Source: a virus. From it: 28,787 bases of DNA. Shown here in pieces: positions 18,601 through 26,585 of the stretch. Positions within the stretch are counted from its first letter, which is position 1. Each line of letters starts with the position of its first letter. Below the pieces are notes generated by a model. The model was not told where the DNA came from. It made no database searches and saw only the letters and a list, made by a program, of their open reading frames with translations. A program made the translations under genes and the position numbers. Location: IMG/VR virus record IMGVR_UViG_3300025120_000376, positions 1-28,787 of that record; one strand, written 5' to 3'.

Positions 18601-20369
18601 GTTTATATTCAGCAGAAAGTAAATATGTAGTTGATTCACAATGTGCCCCAGTAGGTGCGCCATCTGGCCCTTATACTTATTTGGATGGAATAATGCAAGG
18701 GGCAATTAATTTTTCATCATCAACATTTGATTCAACTAATCAAACATTTATTATACAAGGTGTACCTGATGTAAACGATATACCTACTAGGTTTTTTGAT
18801 GATATTACAGTTGGCTTAAATGGAGAATATGCTAGTATTAGATTTATAGTAGGCGGTAATACATATATAATAAGCGGTATAACTCAAATTAATTCGCAAA
18901 ATGAATTAGTAGCTACTTCTGTAACACAGAATGGTTTACCTTGGCCTATACCTAATTTTATTCCAAATAGTTTAGACTCAAGATCAGCCTCATACCAAAC
19001 TTTAGGTGGTGGTTATAATGCATATACAAATAGATTAAATAATATTGGTTTTGCTGAAATATTTGATGCGGTTAATCAAGGTAATCCAAATGTAATATAT
19101 GAAACAATAAGTAATGATGGTAAACTAATGTTAAACAGTGATGGTACATTAGCTCAAACGTTTGGTATAGAGTTAAGAGCACAAGCAGATATTCTTAAAT
19201 CTGTATATGTAGGTGTGCTACCGGATCCTGCAAAACCTACTGCGTTTAACTTAACTGATGTTATTGGTTATGATCTTTCTTTACAGAGGAAACCAAGAAT
19301 AACTCCTATTGCTAGACACGCAGGTTATTATCAACCTACGGCTTTGTCAATATTATCATTTAGGGATCCTTATGAAAATATAGATTTTAGTAGTAGTTTT
19401 ACTGGTTCAACTGGTGCTACTGGGTCGAGTAATATTAGTGATGAGGTTTATAAATTAAAGGTATTAGAATTATGTAAATGGTGTAATACTCAATTTAATA
19501 GCTCTGATATTAATTTTGGACAATTACAAAACTTCTTTTATCATAAGGTAAATGAACAAGATCCTTCAACTGTTTTGGAGCTTTCTGCTGATTCTGCATT
19601 TCAAAGTTTATACCCTCTTATTAATGAAATAGGAATTGATTATAAAGATTTTTATGCATTCTCTTCTAACTGGGAGCCTTCGTATTTTATTAAGAGTATA
19701 GACAAAACTTTAATTGAAGATGTTATTGGTACAAGATCAATGAAAGAAAAGAAATCATTCTTTGGTTCTAAATACTTAAAAGTCCCAGAAGAAATAATTT
19801 TAGAAACATTTATACCAGACCCTTTATTTAAAGGTGCAATTAAACAGCCTAGTTTAATTAACGGTACTTTTATGCACCAAGATATATCATCAGTTATTAT
19901 AAACAAACCTGTGATAAACACAAATGGAGTATTAAATACTAGATCTATTAAGAAAAAACCTTCGCCTCCTGTTATTAATTTTTTCTTATTGATTGAAAAA
20001 AGATTAAAAGAGTTTTTATTCACACCTATAAAGGCAGAGTTTATAAAATATATAAATCCTTTATATGGGTGGGGTGATTTAGAAACTTTAGACGATGATG
20101 TGAATAGATATATAGAAGAAAATATACTTAAGCTTTATAAAATAGGTAAAGTTGATTTTTATACATTAGCCAGCCGTACTAATACTCCTTCAGATTTTAC
20201 AACTGCTGAATTAACTAATGCTGAAAAGATAACTGCTGGATTAAGAATTAATGAGAATGTTTCGTCAAAAACATTAAATACTAACCCATTTGATTTAAGG
20301 CTAATATATAATAAAAGAACAGGTTTCTCTGAATCATTTGGATTTAGTGTAACTATAGTTAAAAAATAA
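15633..20369 (+). CDS. Largest structural protein of the window (1578 aa), function unassigned
   Basis: The longest gene here. Its N-terminal 100 residues are ordered (KASYSVVRTNPKLTANVKVV, YLESFSANTALSGQRYKAFK, then DVFRFFNSGKFP) and read as alternating strands with aromatic turns. The body is an Asn/Tyr/Phe-rich, largely beta protein with no enzyme motif, signal peptide or transmembrane helix. A short TGSTGATGSS turn lies at about 1257-1266. The last 300 residues turn more helical and Lys/Phe-rich (about 1300-1500), then end in a beta-like FGFSVTIVKK tail. Its place after the large baseplate proteins and 9 bases before the collagen-repeat fibre suggests an outer-baseplate or fibre-connecting role. 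That role is inferred from order only. Translation may be affected by an inverted repeat at its start. Confidence 0.55.
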   Translation: MAEKLLDKASYSVVRTNPKLTANVKVVSDGTDIYLESFSANTALSGQRYKAFKVDGSNTYDRDVFRFFNSGKFPLESAYEVFQEYEDTAVLSEYGNQYEMFYGAGTRSVASESYPQSLGTLAPLWLNEQIPNYFVIFRLDNPAAVNNVIAANENSGSTDAQTSARFNKNVLENCTAIKTFDLTEGTALGSYIRNYRNQEEFPEVPLNISWRKDQPILWNGISYKNGGFTSGGAYAYSDLITKDATILQDEFIFTQGFQNNGILLANLLNLEFLFDDHNAPDYSINRYFGMYVNEVEEGNFDLSGIGFFKNTEKSQLPDIKTITEVSQFLNTSFEMTNEEGILLFLDPNKTTTVTGVPTPTRVNEVESVFYVKDKEDDFHTIKKGSLWNNNQIRLFDKKIDISLLTGYKQPDTFANASIIKHEGYAQMYLEITNNIQDGANISFYDGTDLTGTIFANESLVTVPGTSFQNFFNPNGTLQEVAQAITSAINKGINENDRFFTASYNDSTVYIKSRFSGSRFNQLNFKIDIAYPEVFNDIISYPITSVAEPQKSFVGGNDVSNSLLKVELGDQDRFIKGNFVQTTGGFATIGDWVPYTEEPIYNPANPNEIIGYTDINKYVIITCNDDQIMVTRSNQVALYSDYKPSFGRFSFFDVRDFDVDFYSNLYSEEGELAFETSHYNQTVVGSANPIIYTGISSNPEVREFYDNGGFFNLIGLLKDSNPESDTQGYIKSEYIRLEENFLTSQASASRIIPYINKWSWVNDGKDVRNHPYRLDLSEAFGINNFAPSKWDRGQVASGYTHEWYYLCEFPKYFKNKAIASSWSYIDTAPTDNLITPNLITGIPDVTLGTFQRVDKDYFNDYFIVQRFNNAANGIVEIDRQLRYGRFNGGNSNNFAESFLRGVRIIAKPKAIGTEKPDFNARSLSYVQDGSFNDYRFSAMLVPNLPDKPETEIKFIKNDKWKTVVMLISVSFNEPCITGSVINPESIIDRTSLYSAESKYVVDSQCAPVGAPSGPYTYLDGIMQGAINFSSSTFDSTNQTFIIQGVPDVNDIPTRFFDDITVGLNGEYASIRFIVGGNTYIISGITQINSQNELVATSVTQNGLPWPIPNFIPNSLDSRSASYQTLGGGYNAYTNRLNNIGFAEIFDAVNQGNPNVIYETISNDGKLMLNSDGTLAQTFGIELRAQADILKSVYVGVLPDPAKPTAFNLTDVIGYDLSLQRKPRITPIARHAGYYQPTALSILSFRDPYENIDFSSSFTGSTGATGSSNISDEVYKLKVLELCKWCNTQFNSSDINFGQLQNFFYHKVNEQDPSTVLELSADSAFQSLYPLINEIGIDYKDFYAFSSNWEPSYFIKSIDKTLIEDVIGTRSMKEKKSFFGSKYLKVPEEIILETFIPDPLFKGAIKQPSLINGTFMHQDISSVIINKPVINTNGVLNTRSIKKKPSPPVINFFLLIEKRLKEFLFTPIKAEFIKYINPLYGWGDLETLDDDVNRYIEENILKLYKIGKVDFYTLASRTNTPSDFTTAELTNAEKITAGLRINENVSSKTLNTNPFDLRLIYNKRTGFSESFGFSVTIVKK

Positions 20370-20378
20370 TAAAAAGAA

Positions 20379-23330
20379 ATGCCAATCACTATACAAGAAA
20401 TAATAGCATCAGACACTATTTCACAGTTAGTTGATAAAACTAATTTTAACTTTGACCAATTATTACTAAATGGTGGTGGACCTGCTGGACCTATAGGACC
20501 AGCTGGCCCAACTGGTCCTGCTGGTGGAAGAGGCCCTAAAGGAACTACGTGGTATGAAGATCTTTCTGTTAGTGCACCTGGAAATACTCCTATTGCAGTA
20601 CCACCGACTGCTACTCCATTAGAAGGGGATTATTATTTACAATTTGATGGTTTAGTTTGGGAGTATACTGGATTAACTTGGAGCGCAACTAATATAAACT
20701 TAACAGGACCAACAGGGCCTGCTGGACAGGATGGTGGGTTCGGTGAATATTTTGGGCAAGGAACATTAGTAAATTTAAATACTTTAACGCCAACACCAGT
20801 TGGTGGTGGTGGAACTGGGGCAAATGGATCTAACCAAGGTATTCCTACAATTGGAATAGGTTTTGTTGCAAGTAATGCATCACAAGTTGGAGGTATTACA
20901 AGAAATGCTGCTTATCAAATAACTGATACTTTAGCAACTACTATTGCTTCAGATGAAATTTCTTTATTAATACATCAGAAAAATCAAAATGCAACCGCTA
21001 TAAGATTTATGGGTGGTGGGCTTGATCCTAATGAAAACTATTCACAAGGGCCGTTTACAAATTTTGCATCACTTGCTGTTATGCCTGATGATGGTTTAAT
21101 ATTTAATATACCTAAAAGGGCTACTTTACCTGGTAATAATAATGATGTTAATGGATTTACTATTACATCACCAGCCCGAGGTGCTATAGTAAGAATGGGT
21201 GGTCAGGTTAATTTATCTTCAGGTAGTAATAATAACCCTTATACGTATGGTGGAGAAAATGGAAACTTTAATATTTCAGTAGGGGCAGAGTCAGGCGGAG
21301 GAGGAAATGGAAACCAATTACAACTTGTAACACAAGGAGCTACTGGTTCAACTCAAATCCTTGCAGGTAATAATATTACTATACCAAGTACAACACTATC
21401 AACAGGGAAGATTTTATTTACTGCTGCGGAAATTCATAGTGTTACTGGTGGTAGGTATACTGTTAATTCAGCAGCTAATATAGATTTAGTAGCTGCTACT
21501 AGTGGAAGATTTATTGCTGGAACTAGTTCAAGCTTAGCTCTAAATGCACAAGATGTTGTTATCGGTATGGGTACAGGTAGTGTACCAACTAGAAGTATAT
21601 CAATGGGAGCAACCGTTCCAGGCGCTTCTACGATAGGTATTACTACTAACGGTGCTCAACAGGCTGGGGTTGCTATATCATTAAAAACTTATGGAACTAG
21701 TTCGAGTACTGGTACTATATCCATTATAGCTGATAACCCAGGTGTTAGTGGAGGTGTAAGTATAAAAGGTGGTTCCGATGCAACTAAAACGGGGTATATA
21801 GATATTGATTCTAATAATGCTAACCTGTCACTAGCAAGTAATTTAGGTAATACTATACTTAGTACTTCTGACGGATCTGATCTTAATGCAAGAATTGAAT
21901 TAGCTTCTCCAACTGGCCTAGTAACTATTGGTGGTAATGGAGCACTCTTTCCCACTGCACCAAGCAATAGCCCGTATAAAGCATTGCTACAGATTTATAC
22001 AGAGTCACAAGGCTTTCAATCCCCAACAGCAGGTAACTTATTAAATAGGGTAGTTATTGGTGATGGTCCTACTGGCCAAGTGAATCTATCTGGCCTTTCT
22101 CCTTTCTATGGCGGTTCTGAGTTGTCAGGTGTACATGCTGGTTTCTCTGGAATGGGATCGACTGTAGGTGACGTAGAGTACCTGGGAGCATTTAACATTA
22201 CTGGGGGCCTACGTGCTGATGGATATCTCCCAGGAAGTATATACATTTCAGGAGGAAAGGAAGTAGGTGCGTTTGCTACCAGACCAGCTAATGGGATTAT
22301 TGATTCAAGTGTTGGTATATGGTCTAATGCCGTGGATTTTCCGTCTGCAGGTGGAACGGGTTCAGTGGCTAGAGGAACTACTATTGGCCTAAACAAGCAC
22401 GGTGAAACTGCGAATTTAAATGGAACACCGAATGGGGACAATGTTGTTGGTCGTACTTATTTGTATGGTATACCCTCAACAAACATGACAGGTTTTGGGC
22501 AGAGCTCACAAACTGATATAATGAGCGGATCAGAGTATGATCTATATGCTGGTGTAAATATTGGTGATTATCGTAGAGGTAGACAAACTTTTAAGGTATG
22601 GGGTGATTATAATGGTTCGCCTTATATTTCAGTATTTGACGGGGCATTCTCAGGACCAAGTATAGAAAATCAAACTTTTTTCAGTGGTGCACAGGACTGG
22701 AGTACTAGAAGAACAAATGCAGGTACCAACAATGCAGATGATGATTTAGCATTTAAATATAAATATCAATGGTCAAGAACAGGTCGTGTTGTGACTGGTT
22801 CTGGTCTTATTAAGCTTTATGTCAATTGGGATGGTGGAAATAATGGTGGGACATCAATAGCAGATGGTGCAATGTTTACACCAGCAAATGCTAGCTTTAA
22901 TTCTCAAATGAAAATTGGTCCAATACCACTCCCTATGCAAGTTAATAGGACTGGTGGAAATAGAACTGATACCACTTCCTTTGCACTTTCCAACCTTGCT
23001 GGTATACAAGCAGTTAATATTGCAGGCGCTGTTACAAGTAAGTTTGATTTTGATAATCAGCAAACTAACTTACTGGGGACTAACAGAACTTTAGTAAATG
23101 GGACAATTAGTGGAATTAGTTTTAATGGACCTTTTCCAACAGGCGATGTTAGAGGTGGTTCAGCCACAACTGATAATGGGACGGATCCAGGTACAAGTGT
23201 TAAATCAGAATTTATGTGGCTTAGTGTATTGAGTGCTTTCAGTAATTCATACCAAATGCTTGGAACAACTTATCATGGAATGTATGCGCCAATAATGTCA
23301 TTTACATTTACTTATGAATTAAACGCATAA
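20379..23330 (+). CDS. Tail fibre protein with collagen-like repeats
   Basis: A 983-aa fibre. Residues 1-28 carry the docking-type peptide shared with the 215-aa protein at 8924 (MPITIQEIIASDTIS, then NFNFDQLL). Collagen-like Gly-X-Y triplets follow at 34-54 (seven in a row, mostly G-P-A/T/I) and again at 110-118 (GPTGPAGQD). Between them is a small aromatic module (about 57-105, with GDYYLQFDGLVWEYTG) of the kind often interleaved with phage collagen repeats. Residues about 130-700 are Gly/Ser/Thr/Asn-rich with short repeated strands, as in trimeric beta-helical shafts. The C-terminal 250 residues contain a compact beta domain ending YAPIMSFTFTYELNA, a candidate receptor-binding tip or trimer-forming head. 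The receptor is not predictable from this. Confidence 0.75.
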   Translation: MPITIQEIIASDTISQLVDKTNFNFDQLLLNGGGPAGPIGPAGPTGPAGGRGPKGTTWYEDLSVSAPGNTPIAVPPTATPLEGDYYLQFDGLVWEYTGLTWSATNINLTGPTGPAGQDGGFGEYFGQGTLVNLNTLTPTPVGGGGTGANGSNQGIPTIGIGFVASNASQVGGITRNAAYQITDTLATTIASDEISLLIHQKNQNATAIRFMGGGLDPNENYSQGPFTNFASLAVMPDDGLIFNIPKRATLPGNNNDVNGFTITSPARGAIVRMGGQVNLSSGSNNNPYTYGGENGNFNISVGAESGGGGNGNQLQLVTQGATGSTQILAGNNITIPSTTLSTGKILFTAAEIHSVTGGRYTVNSAANIDLVAATSGRFIAGTSSSLALNAQDVVIGMGTGSVPTRSISMGATVPGASTIGITTNGAQQAGVAISLKTYGTSSSTGTISIIADNPGVSGGVSIKGGSDATKTGYIDIDSNNANLSLASNLGNTILSTSDGSDLNARIELASPTGLVTIGGNGALFPTAPSNSPYKALLQIYTESQGFQSPTAGNLLNRVVIGDGPTGQVNLSGLSPFYGGSELSGVHAGFSGMGSTVGDVEYLGAFNITGGLRADGYLPGSIYISGGKEVGAFATRPANGIIDSSVGIWSNAVDFPSAGGTGSVARGTTIGLNKHGETANLNGTPNGDNVVGRTYLYGIPSTNMTGFGQSSQTDIMSGSEYDLYAGVNIGDYRRGRQTFKVWGDYNGSPYISVFDGAFSGPSIENQTFFSGAQDWSTRRTNAGTNNADDDLAFKYKYQWSRTGRVVTGSGLIKLYVNWDGGNNGGTSIADGAMFTPANASFNSQMKIGPIPLPMQVNRTGGNRTDTTSFALSNLAGIQAVNIAGAVTSKFDFDNQQTNLLGTNRTLVNGTISGISFNGPFPTGDVRGGSATTDNGTDPGTSVKSEFMWLSVLSAFSNSYQMLGTTYHGMYAPIMSFTFTYELNA
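20478..20540 (+). repeat. Collagen-like Gly-X-Y coding repeat
   Basis: Seven consecutive Gly-X-Y codon triplets (residues 34-54 of the fibre), most with Pro at X. A second block of three lies at residues 110-118 (20706-20732). Such blocks form stiff triple-helical rods and can change length by recombination. Confidence 0.85.
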
Positions 23331-23333
23331 ACC

Positions 23334-23341
23334 TATAAATA
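23334..23341 (+). promoter_or_regulatory. TATAAATA element before the coiled-coil/membrane gene pair
   Basis: An exact match to the T4 late promoter core TATAAATA in the 20-base gap after the fibre gene, 9 bases before the start at 23351. If used in T4 geometry the transcript would be nearly leaderless, which is unusual. The match is real; the activity is a guess in this AT-rich DNA. Confidence 0.3.
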
Positions 23342-23350
23342 ATTAATAAT

Positions 23351-23587
23351 ATGACAAAAAAAGAAATAAAAGAACTTAATGGATTTATAGGACGCTATAG
23401 AGAAATTCAGCTATCTTTAGATTTAATGCAAAAAAGTATTGAGAGTTTAGCAAAGAAAAGAGATGGGCTTTTTGAAGAAGTAGATTTAATGAAGCTAAAA
23501 GAAAAAAGCTTTATGAATAAAATAGTAAAAAAATATGGAGCTGAAGAAGTTACTCCTAATAAGCTCTTAAAGTATATAAAGGAATGA
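23351..23587 (+). CDS. Small coiled-coil protein coupled to the membrane protein gene
   Basis: A 78-aa, highly charged, soluble protein. Residues 1-50 have heptad-like spacing of Leu/Ile (ELNGFIGRYREIQLSLDLMQ, IESLAKKRDGLFEEVD), consistent with a coiled coil, and a basic C-terminal helix ends in KLLKYIKE. Its stop overlaps the next start as ATGA at 23584-23587, a layout that usually means coupled translation and related function. There is no export signal. It may be a cytoplasmic partner or regulator of the following membrane protein. Family unknown. Confidence 0.6.
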   Translation: MTKKEIKELNGFIGRYREIQLSLDLMQKSIESLAKKRDGLFEEVDLMKLKEKSFMNKIVKKYGAEEVTPNKLLKYIKE

Positions 23588-24369
23588 TATTAATAGTTAA
23601 AAATATTCTTGGTATTCTGACAGACCCAAAGAACACTAGGATGTTTTTATTGGGAGGAATTGTAGTATTATTATTTTTATTGCTTAGGCAGTGTAACGAA
23701 ACTGAACAAGCAAAAGGTGAAGTTACTAGATTTCAAAATAATCTATCAGCGGCTAGTGATACTATTCGTAATTATATAAATGAGAATGGCGAATCAGTTG
23801 GAGAAATTAAAGGTTTAAATTTATCATTAGAAGAACTAAGAGATAGTTTAGAATATGAAAAGGGTAGACCGCCTATAACAATTGTAAAATATAAAACGAT
23901 CGTAGAAGAAAGAATTGTAGAAGTTCCAGTTAAAACAAACGACACTATTGTTAAACAAGATGGTGTGGAGTTTAAATCAGTATTAAGTTTTAATTCTAAA
24001 AGTAATTGGGAAAAGAGCTCAAGATTAATTGATGTATCTTTACCGTATACATTTACTGATAGTTTAATATTTGGTTCTGCAACAATAGGATTAAAACAAA
24101 ATATATGGTTAGATGCAACTTTATCACAGGATCTAAACACGAAGGAGGTTTTTATTAAATTAACTTCTGATTATCCTGGTACGACATTTAATAATACTCA
24201 AGGTATTATGATTGATCAAAATAGCCCTGAATTTAAAAGTATACAAATTAAAAATAGAAAACCTTTTGGATTAGGTGTTAATATGGGAATGGGAATTGCA
24301 GGAGATGGTAATTTTGGACCATATATCGGAATTGGAATTTCTTGGAATCCAAAGCTTTTGCAATGGTAA
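23584..24369 (+). CDS. Single-pass membrane protein with periplasmic coiled coil and beta tail; possible spanin-like protein
   Basis: A 261-aa protein. Residues 20-36 (MFLLGGIVVLLFLLLRQ) form one strong transmembrane helix after a short basic N-terminus, so the rest should face the periplasm (N-in). Residues about 40-90 are heptad-like (RFQNNLSAASDTIRNYINEN, LNLSLEELRDSLEYEKG). A Pro-containing strand-rich stretch follows at about 94-125 (PPITIVKYKTIVEERIVEVP). The C-terminal 45 residues are glycine/aromatic-rich (FGLGVNMGMGIAG, GPYIGIGISWNP), resembling outer-membrane beta strands. Cys37 follows the helix, but LLRQC is not a good lipobox. An inner-membrane anchor, a spacer and an outer-membrane-like end would suit a spanin or envelope-bridging role. 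No lysin gene lies nearby in this window, so that role is tentative. Confidence 0.5.
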   Translation: MILIVKNILGILTDPKNTRMFLLGGIVVLLFLLLRQCNETEQAKGEVTRFQNNLSAASDTIRNYINENGESVGEIKGLNLSLEELRDSLEYEKGRPPITIVKYKTIVEERIVEVPVKTNDTIVKQDGVEFKSVLSFNSKSNWEKSSRLIDVSLPYTFTDSLIFGSATIGLKQNIWLDATLSQDLNTKEVFIKLTSDYPGTTFNNTQGIMIDQNSPEFKSIQIKNRKPFGLGVNMGMGIAGDGNFGPYIGIGISWNPKLLQW

Positions 24370-24383
24370 ATAAATAGAATAGA

Positions 24384-25757
24384 ATGGAATCATCAAGGTT
24401 TATACAAATATCGGAGCAGATCTTAGTAGAATATATCTACACAGACCAGGCAGCACCAACAACTTATAATACAGCAACAACTCCTGTTGAGTTAATGCGA
24501 GATGGTTATACTAGTGGAACTTACTTTTTTAATACCGATAGTGTTTCGGCAGTTATGGGTAATTATAGAGATATATCAGCCGCTTCTGTTAATGCAACGC
24601 GAACTCAATATGTGTCATTAGATACTAGTGTTGGTGTACCGTATAATGATTTTGATGCAGAGTTTACAAACTCTGCTAATTTATTACAATCATTTAACCC
24701 TCAGTTAAATGTTGAGTATGATAGTATGAGGGTTCATTTTGTAGCAGGGTTTAATTTTGAAAGTTATGATGGTATAGTATTTGAAGCATTAGCTCCTAGG
24801 AGAGATGGTATAATGTTAAATCTTGCTTCTATTAATTTTTTAAAGACTGATACACCAGTATTTAATCCAAACCCTTTATTGCTTGCAGATAAATTATATG
24901 CTACTTATATTGAATGGAGAGTACCTTCTTTATATTTTATGAATAATTTATTTACTACAGCTGATCCTAATGGCTTAGCTTATAAAATTACAGAAGGGTC
25001 AGGATTTCTTAGTACCCCACCTATCACGCTAAGAGCCACCGGTATTTATGAAACTATTGTAGATAATGCATATAGCTTTTATAATATGCAAGAAATTAAT
25101 TCTGTATCTATTTTATCTCGAGATATTTATAGTAATTTATATGCTTCAGTTAAAGAAGCAGATGATGGCGATTATTTTACTTTGCACGGGGAAGTAACTG
25201 GATCTTCATTAAGTAATTTTATTGCACAGTTAAATTCATCAGGTGGAAATTACGTAGTGTTTTATGAAATAGCTGTAGTAGAACAAGTAGGAACGGTATT
25301 CTCTACAACGTCCACTCAAGTATTTACACAGAGTGGAGATTATGATTTACCTATATTATATAGACCAATAATTAAAAATGCAAATACAGCAGTTTCTTTT
25401 ACTATTAATCTATCTATGAGATTATTTAATAAAGCAGATAGTACACAAATAATTAAGAATGCTAGTCTTACATCTTTTGATACTCAAAGATATGGTAAAC
25501 AAATGCTTACATTAAATTTAGGAGTTGTACCAACAGTTGCAAATGTTTATAATCAAATCAATAATGATACTGGAAAACAAATAGTAGTAGGGACAGGTGG
25601 TGTTAACAATTCTGCTAATACTTCAGAAGAAATAGCAGCAGCATTAGTTGTAAAAACACAATTTGTTACTTCATTTAGAGATAGGCTAAAAATTAAAGCT
25701 GCAATATCTCCTGCAAAAATACAAACAATAACAGAAGAAAATGACAGTACAAACTAA
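24384..25757 (+). CDS. Virion structural protein, family unknown
   Basis: A 457-aa protein of mostly beta character with Asn/Thr/Tyr-rich turns, without enzyme motif, signal peptide or membrane segment. Notable ordered stretches are VEYDSMRVHFVAGFNFESYD near 105-125, YATYIEWRVPSLYFMNNLF near 170-190 and YGKQMLTLNLGVVPTVANVY near 370-390. The C-terminal 60 residues are helical and polar. It begins 14 bases after the membrane protein and overlaps the next gene by 17 bases, so the two are probably produced together and may interact. Its place between fibre and tail-tube genes argues for a tail or head-tail part, but I cannot name it. Confidence 0.5.
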   Translation: MESSRFIQISEQILVEYIYTDQAAPTTYNTATTPVELMRDGYTSGTYFFNTDSVSAVMGNYRDISAASVNATRTQYVSLDTSVGVPYNDFDAEFTNSANLLQSFNPQLNVEYDSMRVHFVAGFNFESYDGIVFEALAPRRDGIMLNLASINFLKTDTPVFNPNPLLLADKLYATYIEWRVPSLYFMNNLFTTADPNGLAYKITEGSGFLSTPPITLRATGIYETIVDNAYSFYNMQEINSVSILSRDIYSNLYASVKEADDGDYFTLHGEVTGSSLSNFIAQLNSSGGNYVVFYEIAVVEQVGTVFSTTSTQVFTQSGDYDLPILYRPIIKNANTAVSFTINLSMRLFNKADSTQIIKNASLTSFDTQRYGKQMLTLNLGVVPTVANVYNQINNDTGKQIVVGTGGVNNSANTSEEIAAALVVKTQFVTSFRDRLKIKAAISPAKIQTITEENDSTN

Positions 25758-26580
25758 CATATCAGTTACACCAACACAGAAAGAATATTATCAGAGGTTT
25801 GTAAATCTTTCTGTTAATGAGAAGGCGCTACCGCAAGGTGACGGCACGATTAGAATTTCGCCATTTGATGATTATTTTATTTTTACAATTTTTGATGAAA
25901 TCGATAATGAAGATACTCCTATAGATTTATCTAATGTTGGAGATATTTATTTATCATTTATTGGAAATAATGATGAAATAGTAATTAAAAATCATACACA
26001 AGTTGAAGAAGTTGATTTATCACAAGGTGAAGTTTTATTTAGAATAACTAAATCAGATAGTAAGAAAGTATTAGCATTAAATAATAATAATTTTTATGTT
26101 TCTACTAAAATGATTAGTCCTGAAGATGGGTCTGTTTCCGATGAATCTATTTTATATCAAGGTATATGGCTGGCCTACAGTGATGCAACAAGAACAGCAT
26201 TAACTGTTCAATTAGAAGAATTACAATTAGAATATAGTAAATTATTAGGTGATCTTGAAGATGAGAATACTCAGCTAAAAAATGATAATCAAGAATTAGT
26301 TAATTCAGCAGGCCAGGATGATTTAGTTATCCAAGGACTTCAAAATAATAATTCTTCTTTAATAAATGAAATAACTGAATTAAGTGAACAAATTAAATCT
26401 AATGAATTAGCTGCATTACAGCGTGCATCACTAGCAGCTAATGCAGCCGCAAATAAGCAAGCACAGTCTAGGCAACAAATTAAAGCTTTAGTGAGAGGTG
26501 CTAAATCTGCACAAACAGGTTCAACTGAAGCCTCTTATTTTAAACAGGCTGCTGATAATTTAGAAAATTATACAATATAA
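25741..26580 (+). CDS. Virion protein with N-terminal beta-sandwich and C-terminal coiled coil
   Basis: A 279-aa protein in two parts. Residues about 20-148 alternate strands and turns (DYFIFTIFDEID, PIDLSNVGDIYLSFIG, GEVLFRITKSDSKKV, NFYVSTKMISPEDG). That order recalls the N-terminal beta-sandwich of baseplate upper proteins (BppU-like), though no single motif proves it. Residues about 158-245 form a long coiled-coil-compatible helix (QLEELQLEYSKLLGDLEDEN, INEITELSEQIKSNE), then an Ala/Gln-rich stretch and a basic region. It overlaps the upstream gene by 17 bases in another frame and ends 5 bases before the tube-like gene. An oligomeric tail or baseplate connector is the most economical reading. 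Confidence 0.5.
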   Translation: MTVQTNISVTPTQKEYYQRFVNLSVNEKALPQGDGTIRISPFDDYFIFTIFDEIDNEDTPIDLSNVGDIYLSFIGNNDEIVIKNHTQVEEVDLSQGEVLFRITKSDSKKVLALNNNNFYVSTKMISPEDGSVSDESILYQGIWLAYSDATRTALTVQLEELQLEYSKLLGDLEDENTQLKNDNQELVNSAGQDDLVIQGLQNNNSSLINEITELSEQIKSNELAALQRASLAANAAANKQAQSRQQIKALVRGAKSAQTGSTEASYFKQAADNLENYTI

Positions 26581-26585
26581 TAAAC

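Noticed and set aside
20478-20740. Short regularly spaced repeats that might suggest a CRISPR array
   Set aside because: The repeats are in frame, about 9 bases apart, and encode Gly-X-Y collagen triplets; there are no spacers or conserved palindromic repeats.
23584-23710. Lipoprotein signal ending at Cys37 of the membrane protein
   Set aside because: The residues before the Cys are L-R-Q rather than a small-residue lipobox, and the hydrophobic segment is better read as a simple transmembrane anchor.
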